A stretch of DNA of 60,256 nt from Deltaproteobacteria bacterium. GTDB lineage: Bacteria; Myxococcota_C; UBA6777. Shown here one piece after another: positions 28,795 to 37,536 of this stretch. The stretch covers positions 1-60,256 of the forward strand of contig SBHC01000057.1 of the NCBI GenBank assembly GCA_006226375.1, read 5' to 3'. Every line of letters begins with the position of its first letter. Position 1 is the first letter of the stretch. The position numbers were made by a program, and so were the translations under genes. The notes under the pieces were generated by a model. That model was given only the letters and a program-made list of their open reading frames with translations. It ran no database searches and was not told the DNA's origin.

Positions 28795-29005
28795 CTTTGT
28801 TCTCCAAATGTAGAATCCTTAAGCGGACCATTTTGTTGTCGCTGATTTCATCATGCCAAAATGAAAAGGTTTTATGCGTGGAGAGGGCATCTGGAATGGT
28901 ACGTGCTTAAGAGGAGGGCAACCGTTGATAAACAACGTCGCCGGATGAGAATCGAAAGTGCTTCATCCCAAGTTGTTCCAAACAACAAAGAAAGGAAACG
29001 ATACG

Positions 29006-29059
29006 ATGAAGAAGAAAACCAAAGTCAAAGCAGGCGGTAACCTTCGCGGTTGGGGCTGA
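29006..29059 (+). CDS. Possible 17-residue peptide with VKAGG motif
   Basis: The ORF reads MKKKTKVKAGGNLRGWG and stops at TGA. AAAGGAAA lies 5-8 bases before the ATG. It stands alone in a 600-base gap between the Rhs-like pseudogene and the UnbV gene, with a good rho-independent terminator 65 bases downstream. This arrangement is what a small independent transcript would show. The basic start and Gly-rich aromatic end could suit a leader or modified peptide; that is speculation. Confidence 0.4.
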   Translation: MKKKTKVKAGGNLRGWG

Positions 29060-29123
29060 GCTAAAAGGGTGGTGGATGTGTGACCTGCTCAAGCAAGTCA
29101 TACTCCAAGCCGATACGAGAAAG

Positions 29124-29154
29124 AGGTCGTCCTTGGGCGGCCTTTTTCTGTTTT
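29124..29154 (+). terminator. Rho-independent terminator
   Basis: GGTCGTC and GGCGGCC (29125-29131 and 29136-29142) pair with two G-T wobbles around a CTTG loop, extended by flanking A-T pairs. A T-rich tail TTTTTCTGTTTT follows. It would end transcripts reading through the 17-codon ORF before the UnbV gene. Confidence 0.65.
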
Positions 29155-29335
29155 AGGTTGACTCGTTCAAACTTGTCTCTCTCTTGCACTTCAACTGAGA
29201 CCGAACAGCCCCACTCCCAGTCCTGTCTGTATGGCATGTTTTTGTGGTGAAGGACTTTGTAGTGGATGTGATTTGTGGTTTTACGTTGGTGATGGTACCC
29301 TCAGGAAAAGTCTGAGCCATAACAGAGGCAAGAGT

Positions 29336-32300
29336 ATGCAGCGATTCGTACGGGCTGGCGTCGTATGTTGTATGGTGCTGAGCGTTGGAGTGATGATGGG
29401 GTTTCGGCCTGCTTCACGTCCTGCAAGCCGACCATCCACACGCCCTGCGCCCTCTAACATTCGTCCGGTATCGACTACACCCAATCCAAAGGGGAACACT
29501 CGGAAGGCTGCGACAACATCCCGTCCGTCAGTACCTTACTTGTACGCTACAGCCAAGCGTGCGCTCCGTTACATTGTGATCCACGAATCCAAACGCGATG
29601 CGACATGCTGGACCACGGTTCGGATGATGGAGCACTTCTACGCGAGGCGACCTCTCAGTGAAGCCGCTTCTTTCTTAAAGATTGAGGCGAGCAAGGTCTT
29701 GCTTTACCGCGTTTGGCGATACGCAAGTTCGTTGTCTCCCAAGAAGGTCCTGTCCGAGCAAGATATCAACGCGGCCTTGCCTTCTTCCCTGCAAACGTAC
29801 CTGCGTATCTTGGAGCAGAAGCGCCGCCCCCAAAACCCAACTGCGGCAAAGCTCAAGCATTACCACCGGATTACGGAGAACTGGCGGATTCTGCTGACTC
29901 TCTCAGTGGAGAGCATGATTGGGCGTGGTTTGTTTTCCCGGGGGTTTGTGGATATCAAGCCTCTTCGTTTGAGTGGGATGAAGCGACTGGCGAGGGTCTC
30001 CACGGTGCTCAACTTGCTGTTGCTGCAGTTTGCAAACCAGACAGCTTTGGAGCAACAGCATCATGTCATTCGCTTCTCGGACATTCGTGGAGCCTACCAA
30101 AAGGCGCTCAAGGCCTTGCGAAACAAAGGGCTGGAGAAAACACAAGGCAAGTTCCGGGTCCAGCATCCTATTCGTGACCGTGCTTTGGGCCACAAACTCG
30201 CTCTCCAACTGACTCGACAGAACATGCGTCAGAAAATTCGCGCGCTTCGTTCCTGGAACAAGTCGGTGTACAAGACGAAGGCCACGCGGGACCAGATGCT
30301 TGTGCTGTTGAATCGGATCTCTCCGATTCGTGTGGAGCGTGCTGCTTTGGATCTGATGTTTGAGATCTTTCGCGTTGGACTTGGTACTGTTGCGATAGGG
30401 AACACAGACAAGCTCGGCTCTTTGATGGTTTCGCCGCTACGACGTCAAGACTTTTATGCTCCTGAGAACCTTAAGCGGATCCCGAAAGTTCCTTACATCA
30501 CGTTGCAATGGGTCACACACCGGCTGGAGAAATTCTTTGCCCACCACACCCATGTCAACGGTGACGTCCAACTGCGCCTGGGTATGAAAACTCGGAAAGG
30601 CCCCAGGTTCTTTAATATGCGGTTGTTGGGGCCTGATCTGGATGCTGTGCGCGATGTGACTCTCCACTGGTCCATTCTGCAATATGTGTGGAAGTCCACT
30701 CCTATGGCCAAGCCCATTGATCCGTTTGCGGCCGAGGTGTTGGCAGAGCGCGTCTCTGAGTTTATCTGGTTCTATCTTCACTTGGCGAAGCAACTCTTTC
30801 CCAAAGCGAAGACTCTTTCAGCCAAGACCTTAAAGCAATTGACAGAAATGTCGATGCAGATGCGATTGATGCAAAACACGCCTCCTCATTACAAGTGGGG
30901 AGCGAAGCTTCGTGCGAAGAAAAAGAAGCTGATGCAGCAGTACAAGGCTCCGATGTTTGCGAAGCTTTCACCCACGGCAGGGATCCGGACGAAGCCCTGC
31001 AACGCCTGGAAAGCCCACTTGTACCAGGGTCGGTATGCCTTGCTCCAGAAGCCAAGCATCAGCTATGTGCCACGAGAGAGCTTTTCGTTGGTCGATCGTC
31101 GACCTTCGGCTCGTCGTCTGATTAATTCTTCCGCCCAAGACACTGTATATCCAGGACTGTTGCTGTGGAACGGTGCGAGCGTTTCCACCGTCGACTACGA
31201 TAACGATGGCCGCATTGACCTCTTCTTCACAGGGGAAGGCTGCAACCGTTTGTACCGCAACCTTGGTAACTACAAGTTCAAGGACGTCTCTAAGTCTGTG
31301 GGAATCGTCGACAACCACTACGAATCCCATCAAGCTCTCTTCGCAGACATCAACAACGATGGCCGGTTGGACCTTTTTGTGTTGCACAGTATGAAGCCAT
31401 CGCGTCTTTTTGTGCAGCAACCCAACGGTACATTTGTCGACCAAACCAAAGAGTCGGGCATCCAGACGACGATCGGTGCCAACACAGCAACCTTCTTTGA
31501 CTATGACAACGACGGTCATCTCGACTTGTACATTGGTTACTTTGGTCCTCAGAAATACTACGAGAGACAGTTGCCCTCTATTGATGGTCGGAACGGCCGC
31601 CCCAACGTCTTGTACAAGAACCTGGGCAACGGTCGGTTTCAGAATGTCACAGCGCAGTCTGGCTTGGGTAGCACCGGCTGGGCGATGGCTTTGTTTGCCT
31701 TTGACGCCAACCAAGACGGCCACATGGATCTCTTCATTGGCAACGACTTTGGCTACGATGAGCTGTACCTCAACCAAGGGAACGGTCGCTTCGTTGAGCG
31801 GGCAAAAGCCTGGGGTGTTAACGATCGGACCAACGCGATGAACGCAAGCCCGACCGACTTCAACCATGATGGGCGCTGGGACTTTTATGTGTCTGTCATC
31901 GATATGTTCTCCAAAGATATCGGCTTTGTCCTTCCACGGAGCAAAGACTTGGTTAAGATTGACGAGCATATTCTTCGTTCCGTCTTTTACCTCTCTGGCA
32001 ACCGGTTCTATGTGAGCGACAAGCGTTACAAAGATCTATACCGCAGCCGTGAACCGGAGTCGTTTGAACCCGGTCGGAGAGGGTGGTCTTGGAGCGGTGT
32101 CTTCTTTGATCTGGAGAACGACGGAGATGAGGACTTTTACATCGTAAACGGCTGGGCTCCCCAGTCGTACGCCCACAACCAACCCAACCAACTGTTCCTG
32201 CGAGATGGAAGCAAGTTCTTTCTGTTCCCGCGCCGCTCGGCTGTTACCTATGCTGGGAACAGTCGCAGCGCTGTCGCCGCTGACCTCTCGGGCACAGGTC

Positions 32301-32647
32301 GAATGGATCTGATCCTGAATGATTTTCAGACCGGCCCCAAGATCTTCCGTCATATCTTCCCCCACACCAACAACTGGTTGAAGGTAAAGCTACGCGGTGT
32401 TCGGACCAACCGGTTTGGTGTTGGGGCTCGTATTCGACTTAAGGTGAAAGGTTTGCCTGTTCAGATGCGGCAAATCACTGCAGGAATTAACTACCTCTCC
32501 CAAAGTTCCTTTGTCGCGACGTTTGGACTCGGTAAAGCCAAGCAAGCCGAGTCTCTCACCGTGATCTGGCCCAATGGAACCAAGCAAGTTGTTGCAGGTC
32601 CTTTCTCGGCTGGAAAAACCATTATTGTGCGGGAAGCCGTCCAATAG
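29336..32647 (+). CDS. Exported FG-GAP/VCBS repeat protein with C-terminal UnbV (CRTAC1 family)
   Basis: The protein has 1103 residues from ATG 29336, with GAGG 7 bases upstream; the longer frame from 29231 is not supported. The signal peptide is followed by a repeated SRPASRPSTRP linker. Residues about 60-600 are a helical region with no family I recognise. Then come at least six FG-GAP/VCBS calcium-loop repeats (VDYDNDGRIDLFF, ADINNDGRLDLFV, FDYDNDGHLDLYI, FDANQDGHMDLFI, FDLENDGDEDFYI), which build a beta-propeller. The last 100 residues are the ASPIC/UnbV domain (WLKVKLRGVRTNRFGVGARI, VIWPNGTKQVV). An exported binding or structural role is likely. It is probably cotranscribed with the TPR-like gene 114 bases downstream. 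Confidence 0.87.
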   Translation: MQRFVRAGVVCCMVLSVGVMMGFRPASRPASRPSTRPAPSNIRPVSTTPNPKGNTRKAATTSRPSVPYLYATAKRALRYIVIHESKRDATCWTTVRMMEHFYARRPLSEAASFLKIEASKVLLYRVWRYASSLSPKKVLSEQDINAALPSSLQTYLRILEQKRRPQNPTAAKLKHYHRITENWRILLTLSVESMIGRGLFSRGFVDIKPLRLSGMKRLARVSTVLNLLLLQFANQTALEQQHHVIRFSDIRGAYQKALKALRNKGLEKTQGKFRVQHPIRDRALGHKLALQLTRQNMRQKIRALRSWNKSVYKTKATRDQMLVLLNRISPIRVERAALDLMFEIFRVGLGTVAIGNTDKLGSLMVSPLRRQDFYAPENLKRIPKVPYITLQWVTHRLEKFFAHHTHVNGDVQLRLGMKTRKGPRFFNMRLLGPDLDAVRDVTLHWSILQYVWKSTPMAKPIDPFAAEVLAERVSEFIWFYLHLAKQLFPKAKTLSAKTLKQLTEMSMQMRLMQNTPPHYKWGAKLRAKKKKLMQQYKAPMFAKLSPTAGIRTKPCNAWKAHLYQGRYALLQKPSISYVPRESFSLVDRRPSARRLINSSAQDTVYPGLLLWNGASVSTVDYDNDGRIDLFFTGEGCNRLYRNLGNYKFKDVSKSVGIVDNHYESHQALFADINNDGRLDLFVLHSMKPSRLFVQQPNGTFVDQTKESGIQTTIGANTATFFDYDNDGHLDLYIGYFGPQKYYERQLPSIDGRNGRPNVLYKNLGNGRFQNVTAQSGLGSTGWAMALFAFDANQDGHMDLFIGNDFGYDELYLNQGNGRFVERAKAWGVNDRTNAMNASPTDFNHDGRWDFYVSVIDMFSKDIGFVLPRSKDLVKIDEHILRSVFYLSGNRFYVSDKRYKDLYRSREPESFEPGRRGWSWSGVFFDLENDGDEDFYIVNGWAPQSYAHNQPNQLFLRDGSKFFLFPRRSAVTYAGNSRSAVAADLSGTGRMDLILNDFQTGPKIFRHIFPHTNNWLKVKLRGVRTNRFGVGARIRLKVKGLPVQMRQITAGINYLSQSSFVATFGLGKAKQAESLTVIWPNGTKQVVAGPFSAGKTIIVREAVQ

Positions 32648-32761
32648 TTCGGCTGTGCTTGCCCAGGGAACTTTGCTCTTCAGGCAGTGTCTTTCCTTTG
32701 GTCCTTGCTATGATTTTGTATTTCTTCTGAGAGAGTCATGTCTCCATTCTAAGGAGTTACG

Positions 32762-33637
32762 ATGCACCAACGACTGCTGTTTTTTGGGTTCTGTCTCTTT
32801 GGCTTTTGGGTGAGTTGGCATGCTCCAGCTTTGGGTGAGACGCCCACAACGCAGAGAGCGGGCAAAGGCAAGCCTACTCCTTCCTCCACAACTAGGCCGT
32901 TATCGAAGGCACAACGACTTCGTCGTGGGAAGTTGTTTGAATTCTACAAACAGCAAAAGTTAGAGATGTTTCTTCATCAAGCCAAGCTTCATTTGCATCA
33001 ATTCCCTTCCGATGGTGTGGTGTGGTTCTTGGTTGCGAGAGTGCGTTTCAGAAAGTACGGCATAAAGCCGTTTCGTGCAGGAAAGATGGGCTCTGTGCTT
33101 GAGGCTCTTGAGAATGCCCTTGCCTTCTCGACAGCCAACTCCAAGGTTCCTCTGCTGTATCGAAAAGGGGAACAGCCCCTGCAATGGGAGGCCTACTTCT
33201 TGAAGGGGCGGGTGTTTCAACGTCTGATTCAACAAAGCTATCTTCGTTATCGACGCAAGCTTGCCTCAAACTCTGGTGACAAGTACCCCCCGAAGTTCGT
33301 GCCAAATTCCACTTGGTTCCAAAAGAGCAAAGCGGCCTACCAAAAGGCTGCAGCGCTTCCCCAAACCAACCGTTGGAAGCGAGTTCTACCTTTCCTACAA
33401 GTTAGCATGCTCCACGCATTGTATCGGAGAGAGTATCTTAAGGCCGTGGCCTGGATGCGTAAGGCTGAAGCGCTCGATGACGCCAATCTCAACGTGGTTG
33501 GAAACCTCAAAATGCTATACGATCGCCTGAAGGAAGACGCTGAAAAACGAGGTGACAAAAAAGACGCCCGTCGGTACGAAAAGTTATCGATTCTTTACGA
33601 CTCCAAAATGGCGGCCCTTCGGGGAGCGCGACCTTAA
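32762..33637 (+). CDS. Exported helical (TPR-like) protein
   Basis: The protein has 291 residues from ATG 32762, with AAGGAG about 5 bases upstream. The signal peptide ends near APALG. A Thr/Pro/Ser linker with TTRP is followed by an all-helical domain. Helix pairs such as WFLVARVRFRK, WEAYFLKGRVFQRLI and WFQKSKAAYQKAAAL with LKAVAWMRKAEALDDAN have the Ala/Leu/Tyr pattern of tetratricopeptide repeats. It follows the UnbV protein in the same direction and may work with it. No catalytic motif is present. Confidence 0.7.
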   Translation: MHQRLLFFGFCLFGFWVSWHAPALGETPTTQRAGKGKPTPSSTTRPLSKAQRLRRGKLFEFYKQQKLEMFLHQAKLHLHQFPSDGVVWFLVARVRFRKYGIKPFRAGKMGSVLEALENALAFSTANSKVPLLYRKGEQPLQWEAYFLKGRVFQRLIQQSYLRYRRKLASNSGDKYPPKFVPNSTWFQKSKAAYQKAAALPQTNRWKRVLPFLQVSMLHALYRREYLKAVAWMRKAEALDDANLNVVGNLKMLYDRLKEDAEKRGDKKDARRYEKLSILYDSKMAALRGARP

Positions 33638-33647
33638 GGGAGACCCT

Positions 33648-34424
33648 TCATTCGTCGTCAAACTTGAGCATTTTTTCATTCCGACTCCCTTCGCTCTCTT
33701 CGTTTCTGTCGGTCTTACTTTCTCGTTCAAAGCGGGTCACAAGCACCTGTTGCGCTTGCAGATCGACACGGTAGTGGATGCGCCATTCTTGGTACGATAG
33801 AACCCCCTGAGTGTCTGCCAATACTTCAATGCGTTTGCGAGTCTCATCCAAGGGTGCTTCCTGCAATTGAACGCTGGCGTATCGGTCCAGTCGCACTCCA
33901 AGCTCCTGGGTCAACTGGGTTTGTTGAGTTTTGGCAGTCTCAGAAAGACAGACTTTGAAATAGGAGCCTGGCTGAAGCCAGCCTGTTATGGCCTCAGGGT
34001 GTGCGTCGTACATCGGCAGGTAAGGTTTGATATCTAACACTGGGGTTCCATCCAGCAGGTCGAAGCCCTGAATATGTATGCGGCGGCCTTCAATCTTCAC
34101 CAAACGGACACAGCTCATTCCAATGGGGTTGGGGCGATGGGGAGAACGCGTCGCGAACACTCCAACCTTTTCAGAGGTGTAGCGAGGTGGGCGAACCATC
34201 ACCACGGGTCTCTCTGCGGGCTTATTCTTGTGGAATCCATACAGCACCCAAAGGTGAGAGAACCCTTCCAAGCCCACGACGGCCTGCTCAAAATTCATTC
34301 CTGGTGATAGCTCAATCACTCCTACATCTTCACCTGCAAAGGCCGGCTGACGAGGCGTCTCGTATCGTTCGGTAAAGTCACATCGCATCGTGCCAATGGG
34401 GCGAATGCAAACATCAATGTCCAT
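33648..34424 (-). CDS. trmO: tRNA (N6-threonylcarbamoyladenosine(37)-N6)-methyltransferase TrmO
   Basis: The protein has 258 residues. The N-terminal UPF0066/TsaA beta-barrel domain is clear: GVIELSPGMNFEQAVVGLEGFSH, HLWVLYGFHKN and the strongly conserved FATRSPHRPNPIGMS, followed by LLDGTPVLDIKPYLP. In E. coli TrmO uses SAM to methylate N6 of t6A37 in tRNA-Thr. The C-terminal domain of about 85 residues matches the usual bacterial extension. AAGGA lies 10 bases before ATG 34424. It converges on the preceding TPR-like gene (10 bases apart) and is monocistronic. Confidence 0.92.
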   Translation of the reverse strand: MDIDVCIRPIGTMRCDFTERYETPRQPAFAGEDVGVIELSPGMNFEQAVVGLEGFSHLWVLYGFHKNKPAERPVVMVRPPRYTSEKVGVFATRSPHRPNPIGMSCVRLVKIEGRRIHIQGFDLLDGTPVLDIKPYLPMYDAHPEAITGWLQPGSYFKVCLSETAKTQQTQLTQELGVRLDRYASVQLQEAPLDETRKRIEVLADTQGVLSYQEWRIHYRVDLQAQQVLVTRFERESKTDRNEESEGSRNEKMLKFDDE

Positions 34425-34838
34425 GGGTTTGTTGTCCTTGGGCGCTGCTGGTGTGGAAAGGCGCCCCTATTAATAACAGCGCACAAGAGCAAAGAAAAGG
34501 TCAATTCTTCTGGGAACTCAATAGGGGTGAGACATTTTCTTGTATTGCTTTCTTTCTTGTAACCTTTTGATGTTTTCTCTTTTGTTCTTGTTTGTAGATT
34601 TTTTATGAAACGATCTCTTGAGCGCAGGTTGTTTGTATGTGCTTGTTGTTTTGTTGTTCGATAGCTTGGTACAGGGTGGGTGGAAGGATCTCTTTGGGCA
34701 CAGATTTGACATGTGTCATGTTGGGAGGTGCTGGGAAGAGTATACTGGGCAGTAAGGTTGGGGCTTCGCTGCTGTCTGTTGGGCAGTGGGAGCGGGCACT
34801 TGTGGGGTGTTGCAGGTGGTAGGTAGGAGGAGTGTCAA
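34425..34838. other. Intergenic gap, divergent promoters expected
   Basis: The 414 bases lie between the divergent trmO and CBS genes. The centre (34530-34660) is A/T-rich with repeated TTTCTTT/TTGT runs. No ORF with a ribosome site, no hairpin-T run and no RNA gene is apparent. Confidence 0.4.
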
Positions 34839-35348
34839 ATGAACAGGGAACGTTCTGTACGAGACTGCATGTCTGTTGAGGTGTTTGCTACACAACCGCA
34901 CCATACGTTGGATCAAGCCCTTAACATGATGTTGCTGAACAACATTACCCATCTTCCTGTCGTGAACGACGACTTCCAGCTCATGGGAATCATCAGCGAC
35001 CGTGACATTCGCTCGGTCATGGATTCTCCTTTTCTGGAGCTTTCGTTGGAACAGAGCACCGCAGCGCTTCGCGCTCACCAAGTTGAAGAGGTGATGAAGG
35101 TGGACCCGCATGTGGTTCACCCAGAGACTTCTCTGCTGAAGGCCATTCAGGTCATGAAAGATTGTCAGGTTGGAGCGTTGCCTGTGGTGGACCTCAACAA
35201 CGTGGTGGTAGGTTTTCTCTCACGCACAGATATCTTGGATTGGGTGGTTGGTGAGATGGAGGATGGAGAAGGCCGCGCTCAGGAGGATGATGTGATTCTT
35301 CTTACCCAGCTCAAATCGCAGGATACCCGAGCAAACATGAAAACGTAG
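34839..35348 (+). CDS. CBS-domain-pair protein
   Basis: The protein has 169 residues from ATG 34839, with AGGAGGAG about 6 bases upstream. Two CBS motifs make up a Bateman module: HTLDQALNMMLLNNITHLPVVND with GIISDRDIRS, then TSLLKAIQVMKDCQVGALPVVD with GFLSRTDILDW. Such stand-alone modules bind adenine nucleotides or SAM and regulate other proteins. Nothing in the context reveals the partner. The acidic C-terminal tail is not conserved in the family. Confidence 0.88.
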   Translation: MNRERSVRDCMSVEVFATQPHHTLDQALNMMLLNNITHLPVVNDDFQLMGIISDRDIRSVMDSPFLELSLEQSTAALRAHQVEEVMKVDPHVVHPETSLLKAIQVMKDCQVGALPVVDLNNVVVGFLSRTDILDWVVGEMEDGEGRAQEDDVILLTQLKSQDTRANMKT

Positions 35349-35375
35349 CCCCGGTTTTCTGCGGTTGGCTTGGTT

Positions 35376-35720
35376 TCATCGAGTATCTTGATGGCAGACT
35401 TCGGAGCGGATTAAAAAGCGGACACCCCTGGGTGCTTCGATGCTAAAGCCAGCACCTCGGCCTGGAGTAACATCCAAGATCAGGCGGGTGTGTTGCCATC
35501 GCTCCCACTGTCGTTTGCCGATGTAGAAGGGGCAACCTTCTATCTCTCCGAGCAAAACGTCCATGGGTCCCGTTAGAAATTCGCCGAGTGGGTAGCACAT
35601 GGGTGCGCTGCCATCGCAGCAGCCACCCGATTGGTGGAACATCAAGTCCCCGTGCTCTTCTTTCAGTGAACGAATCAAGGTGATGGCTTCGGGTGTTGCT
35701 GTCACTGTGTCCTGTTGCAT
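35376..35720 (-). CDS. DUF779 protein linked to aldehyde dehydrogenase
   Basis: The 114-residue protein has the DUF779 pattern FHQSGGCCDGSAPMCYP with paired cysteines, then GCPFYI and LDVTPGRGAGFSIEAPRGVRFL. DUF779 genes are regularly encoded next to aldehyde dehydrogenases of acetoin or ethanol catabolism, where they are presumed accessory proteins; the biochemical role is unknown. ATG 35720 lies 3 bases after the stop of the dehydrogenase, so the two are cotranscribed. The Cys cluster could bind a metal. Confidence 0.88.
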   Translation of the reverse strand: MQQDTVTATPEAITLIRSLKEEHGDLMFHQSGGCCDGSAPMCYPLGEFLTGPMDVLLGEIEGCPFYIGKRQWERWQHTRLILDVTPGRGAGFSIEAPRGVRFLIRSEVCHQDTR

Positions 35721-35723
35721 GGC

Positions 35724-37244
35724 CTAGAAAAAGCCCATCGCGTTGGGGTCGTAGCTGACGAGGAGGTTTTTGGTCTGCTGGTAGTGACGAAGCATCATCT
35801 TGTGGGTTTCTCGCCCAATTCCCGATTGCTTGTAGCCACCGAACGCTGCGTGAGCGGGATAGAGGTGGTAGCAGTTCACCCACACACGACCCGCTTCGAT
35901 CGTCCGGCCCGCTTTGTACGCGATGTTTTGTTCGCGCGACCACACTCCTGCACCCAGACCATAGAGGGTATCGTTGGCGATGGTCATGGCGTCGTCAAAG
36001 TCGTCAAACGAGGTCACGGAGACCACCGGACCAAAGATCTCTTCTTGGAAGACACGCATTTGGTTGTTGCCTTCAAAGACGGTGGGCTTGACGTAGTAGC
36101 CACCGGCCAGATCGCCCGACATTTCAAACCGCTCTCCACCGGTGCGAACCACTGCTCCTTCCTGCTTCCCGATATCGATGTAGGACAGGATCTTCTCAAG
36201 CTGGTCATGGCTGGCCTGGGCGCCCATCATTGTGTTGGGATCGAGGGGATTGCCCACCACGACTTTTTCCGTACGGGCCACGGCCGCTTGGAGAAACTCG
36301 TTGTAGATGCTCTTTTGAATCAGCGCGCGGGAAGGACAGGTGCAGACTTCTCCCTGGTTTAGGGCGAACATCGTGAACCCTTCCAGGCATTTGTCGCGGA
36401 ACGCATCGTCTTTGGACCAGACATCTTCAAAGAAGACGTTGGGTGACTTCCCGCCCAACTCCAGGGTGACCGGAATGATGTTGTGGGACGCATACTGCAT
36501 AATCAGTCGGCCTGTGGTGGTCTCACCTGTGAAGGCAATCTTCGCGATCTTGGAGCTTTCAGCAAGCGGCTTGCCAGCTTCCAGTCCAAAGCCGTTGACT
36601 ACATTGAGCACGCCTGGGGGGACAATGTCAGCGATTAACTCCATCATCAGCATGATGCTGGAGGGGGTCTGCTCAGCGGGCTTCAGAACTACACAGTTTC
36701 CTGCAGCGAGAGCTGGTGCAAGCTTCCAGGCGGCCATCAACAGCGGGAAGTTCCAAGGGATGATCTGACCTACGACACCGAGGGGCTCGTGCAGTTGGTA
36801 GGACATGGTGTTGACATCAAGCTCTCCCGCGGTTCCTTCTTGCGCGCGAATCACTCCGGCGAAGTAACGGAAATGGTCGATGGTTAGGGGGAGATCGGCT
36901 GCGAGAGTCTCGCGCACAGCTTTTCCGTTGTCCCATGTCTCGGCCACGGCGAGCTTTTCCAGGTTTTCCTCCAGGCGGTCTGCAATGCGCATCAAGATGG
37001 AAGCTCGTTCTCCCACGGAGGTCTGGCCCCAACGAACCTTTGCGCCGTGGGCGGCGGCAAGTGCAGCTTCAATGTCTTCCGCTGTGGAGCGAGCCACTTC
37101 ACAGAAGGCCTTCCCCGTGACAGGCGTGATGTTCTCAAAGTATTGGCCTTTGGCGGGCTTGACCCACTCTCCACCAATGAAGTTTTCGTAACGAGAAGCA
37201 AAATTGACGATCGCGCCTGTGCTGTTGGGTGCTGCGTAAGTCAT
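35724..37244 (-). CDS. NAD-dependent aldehyde dehydrogenase (AcoD/ExaC type)
   Basis: The protein has 506 residues from ATG 37244, with AGGAGG 5 bases upstream; the track to 37274 is not needed. Signatures are [29 protein letters not shown], the adenine-binding GETTTGRL, catalytic Glu in [11 protein letters not shown], and catalytic Cys in [11 protein letters not shown]. The C-terminus [12 protein letters not shown] is typical of acetaldehyde dehydrogenase II/ExaC enzymes. It oxidises aldehydes such as acetaldehyde to acids with NAD. With DUF779 and the sigma-54 activator next door it forms the familiar inducible alcohol/acetoin aldehyde module. Confidence 0.95.
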   Translation of the reverse strand: MTYAAPNSTGAIVNFASRYENFIGGEWVKPAKGQYFENITPVTGKAFCEVARSTAEDIEAALAAAHGAKVRWGQTSVGERASILMRIADRLEENLEKLAVAETWDNGKAVRETLAADLPLTIDHFRYFAGVIRAQEGTAGELDVNTMSYQLHEPLGVVGQIIPWNFPLLMAAWKLAPALAAGNCVVLKPAEQTPSSIMLMMELIADIVPPGVLNVVNGFGLEAGKPLAESSKIAKIAFTGETTTGRLIMQYASHNIIPVTLELGGKSPNVFFEDVWSKDDAFRDKCLEGFTMFALNQGEVCTCPSRALIQKSIYNEFLQAAVARTEKVVVGNPLDPNTMMGAQASHDQLEKILSYIDIGKQEGAVVRTGGERFEMSGDLAGGYYVKPTVFEGNNQMRVFQEEIFGPVVSVTSFDDFDDAMTIANDTLYGLGAGVWSREQNIAYKAGRTIEAGRVWVNCYHLYPAHAAFGGYKQSGIGRETHKMMLRHYQQTKNLLVSYDPNAMGFF

Positions 37245-37266
37245 AGAGACCTCCTGTGAATTGGGG

Positions 37267-37282
37267 TGCAACATGGCGTCCC
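37267..37282 (-). promoter_or_regulatory. Weak candidate sigma-54 promoter for aldehyde dehydrogenase
   Basis: Read on the minus strand the site is GGGACGCCATGTTGCA. It has GG and GC separated by 10 bases and a perfect TTGCA -12 element, but a poor -24 element. It would leave a leader of only about 13 bases before ATG 37244. A second imperfect match, CGGCATAGCTCTTGAA, lies further upstream. Confidence 0.3.
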
Positions 37283-37435
37283 CAAGGGTTCATGAGTTGG
37301 CAGTGACCCCGAACCGTCGCTCGCCGCACGGAAGCGCTTCGATGTCCTGCCTTTCTCTGTCCCTTTCTTCAAGAGCTATGCCGCGTTGTGCGCAATGTCA
37401 TCTTGCCCGGATGTGCCGGGCCTTGTGTCTTGTTT

Positions 37436-37533
37436 TGTTGCAGACTGTTGCATTGGGAGCGTGGCGCAACGCAACAACTGTGGCGCGACACCTGTTGCAT
37501 TTTGCTCCACCTTCTTTGTTTTCTGTCGCGACA
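37436..37533. promoter_or_regulatory. Cluster of TGTYGC half-sites, probable activator-binding region
   Basis: TGTTGC or its complement occurs at 37436-37441, 37446-37451, 37471-37476 and 37493-37498. TGTCGC or its complement occurs at 37485-37490, and the perfect palindrome TGTCGCGACA at 37524-37533. The cluster lies 190-290 bases upstream of the aldehyde dehydrogenase start, the usual distance for enhancers of sigma-54 activators. The adjacent regulator is the obvious candidate to bind it. Confidence 0.55.
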
Positions 37534-37536
37534 TTC

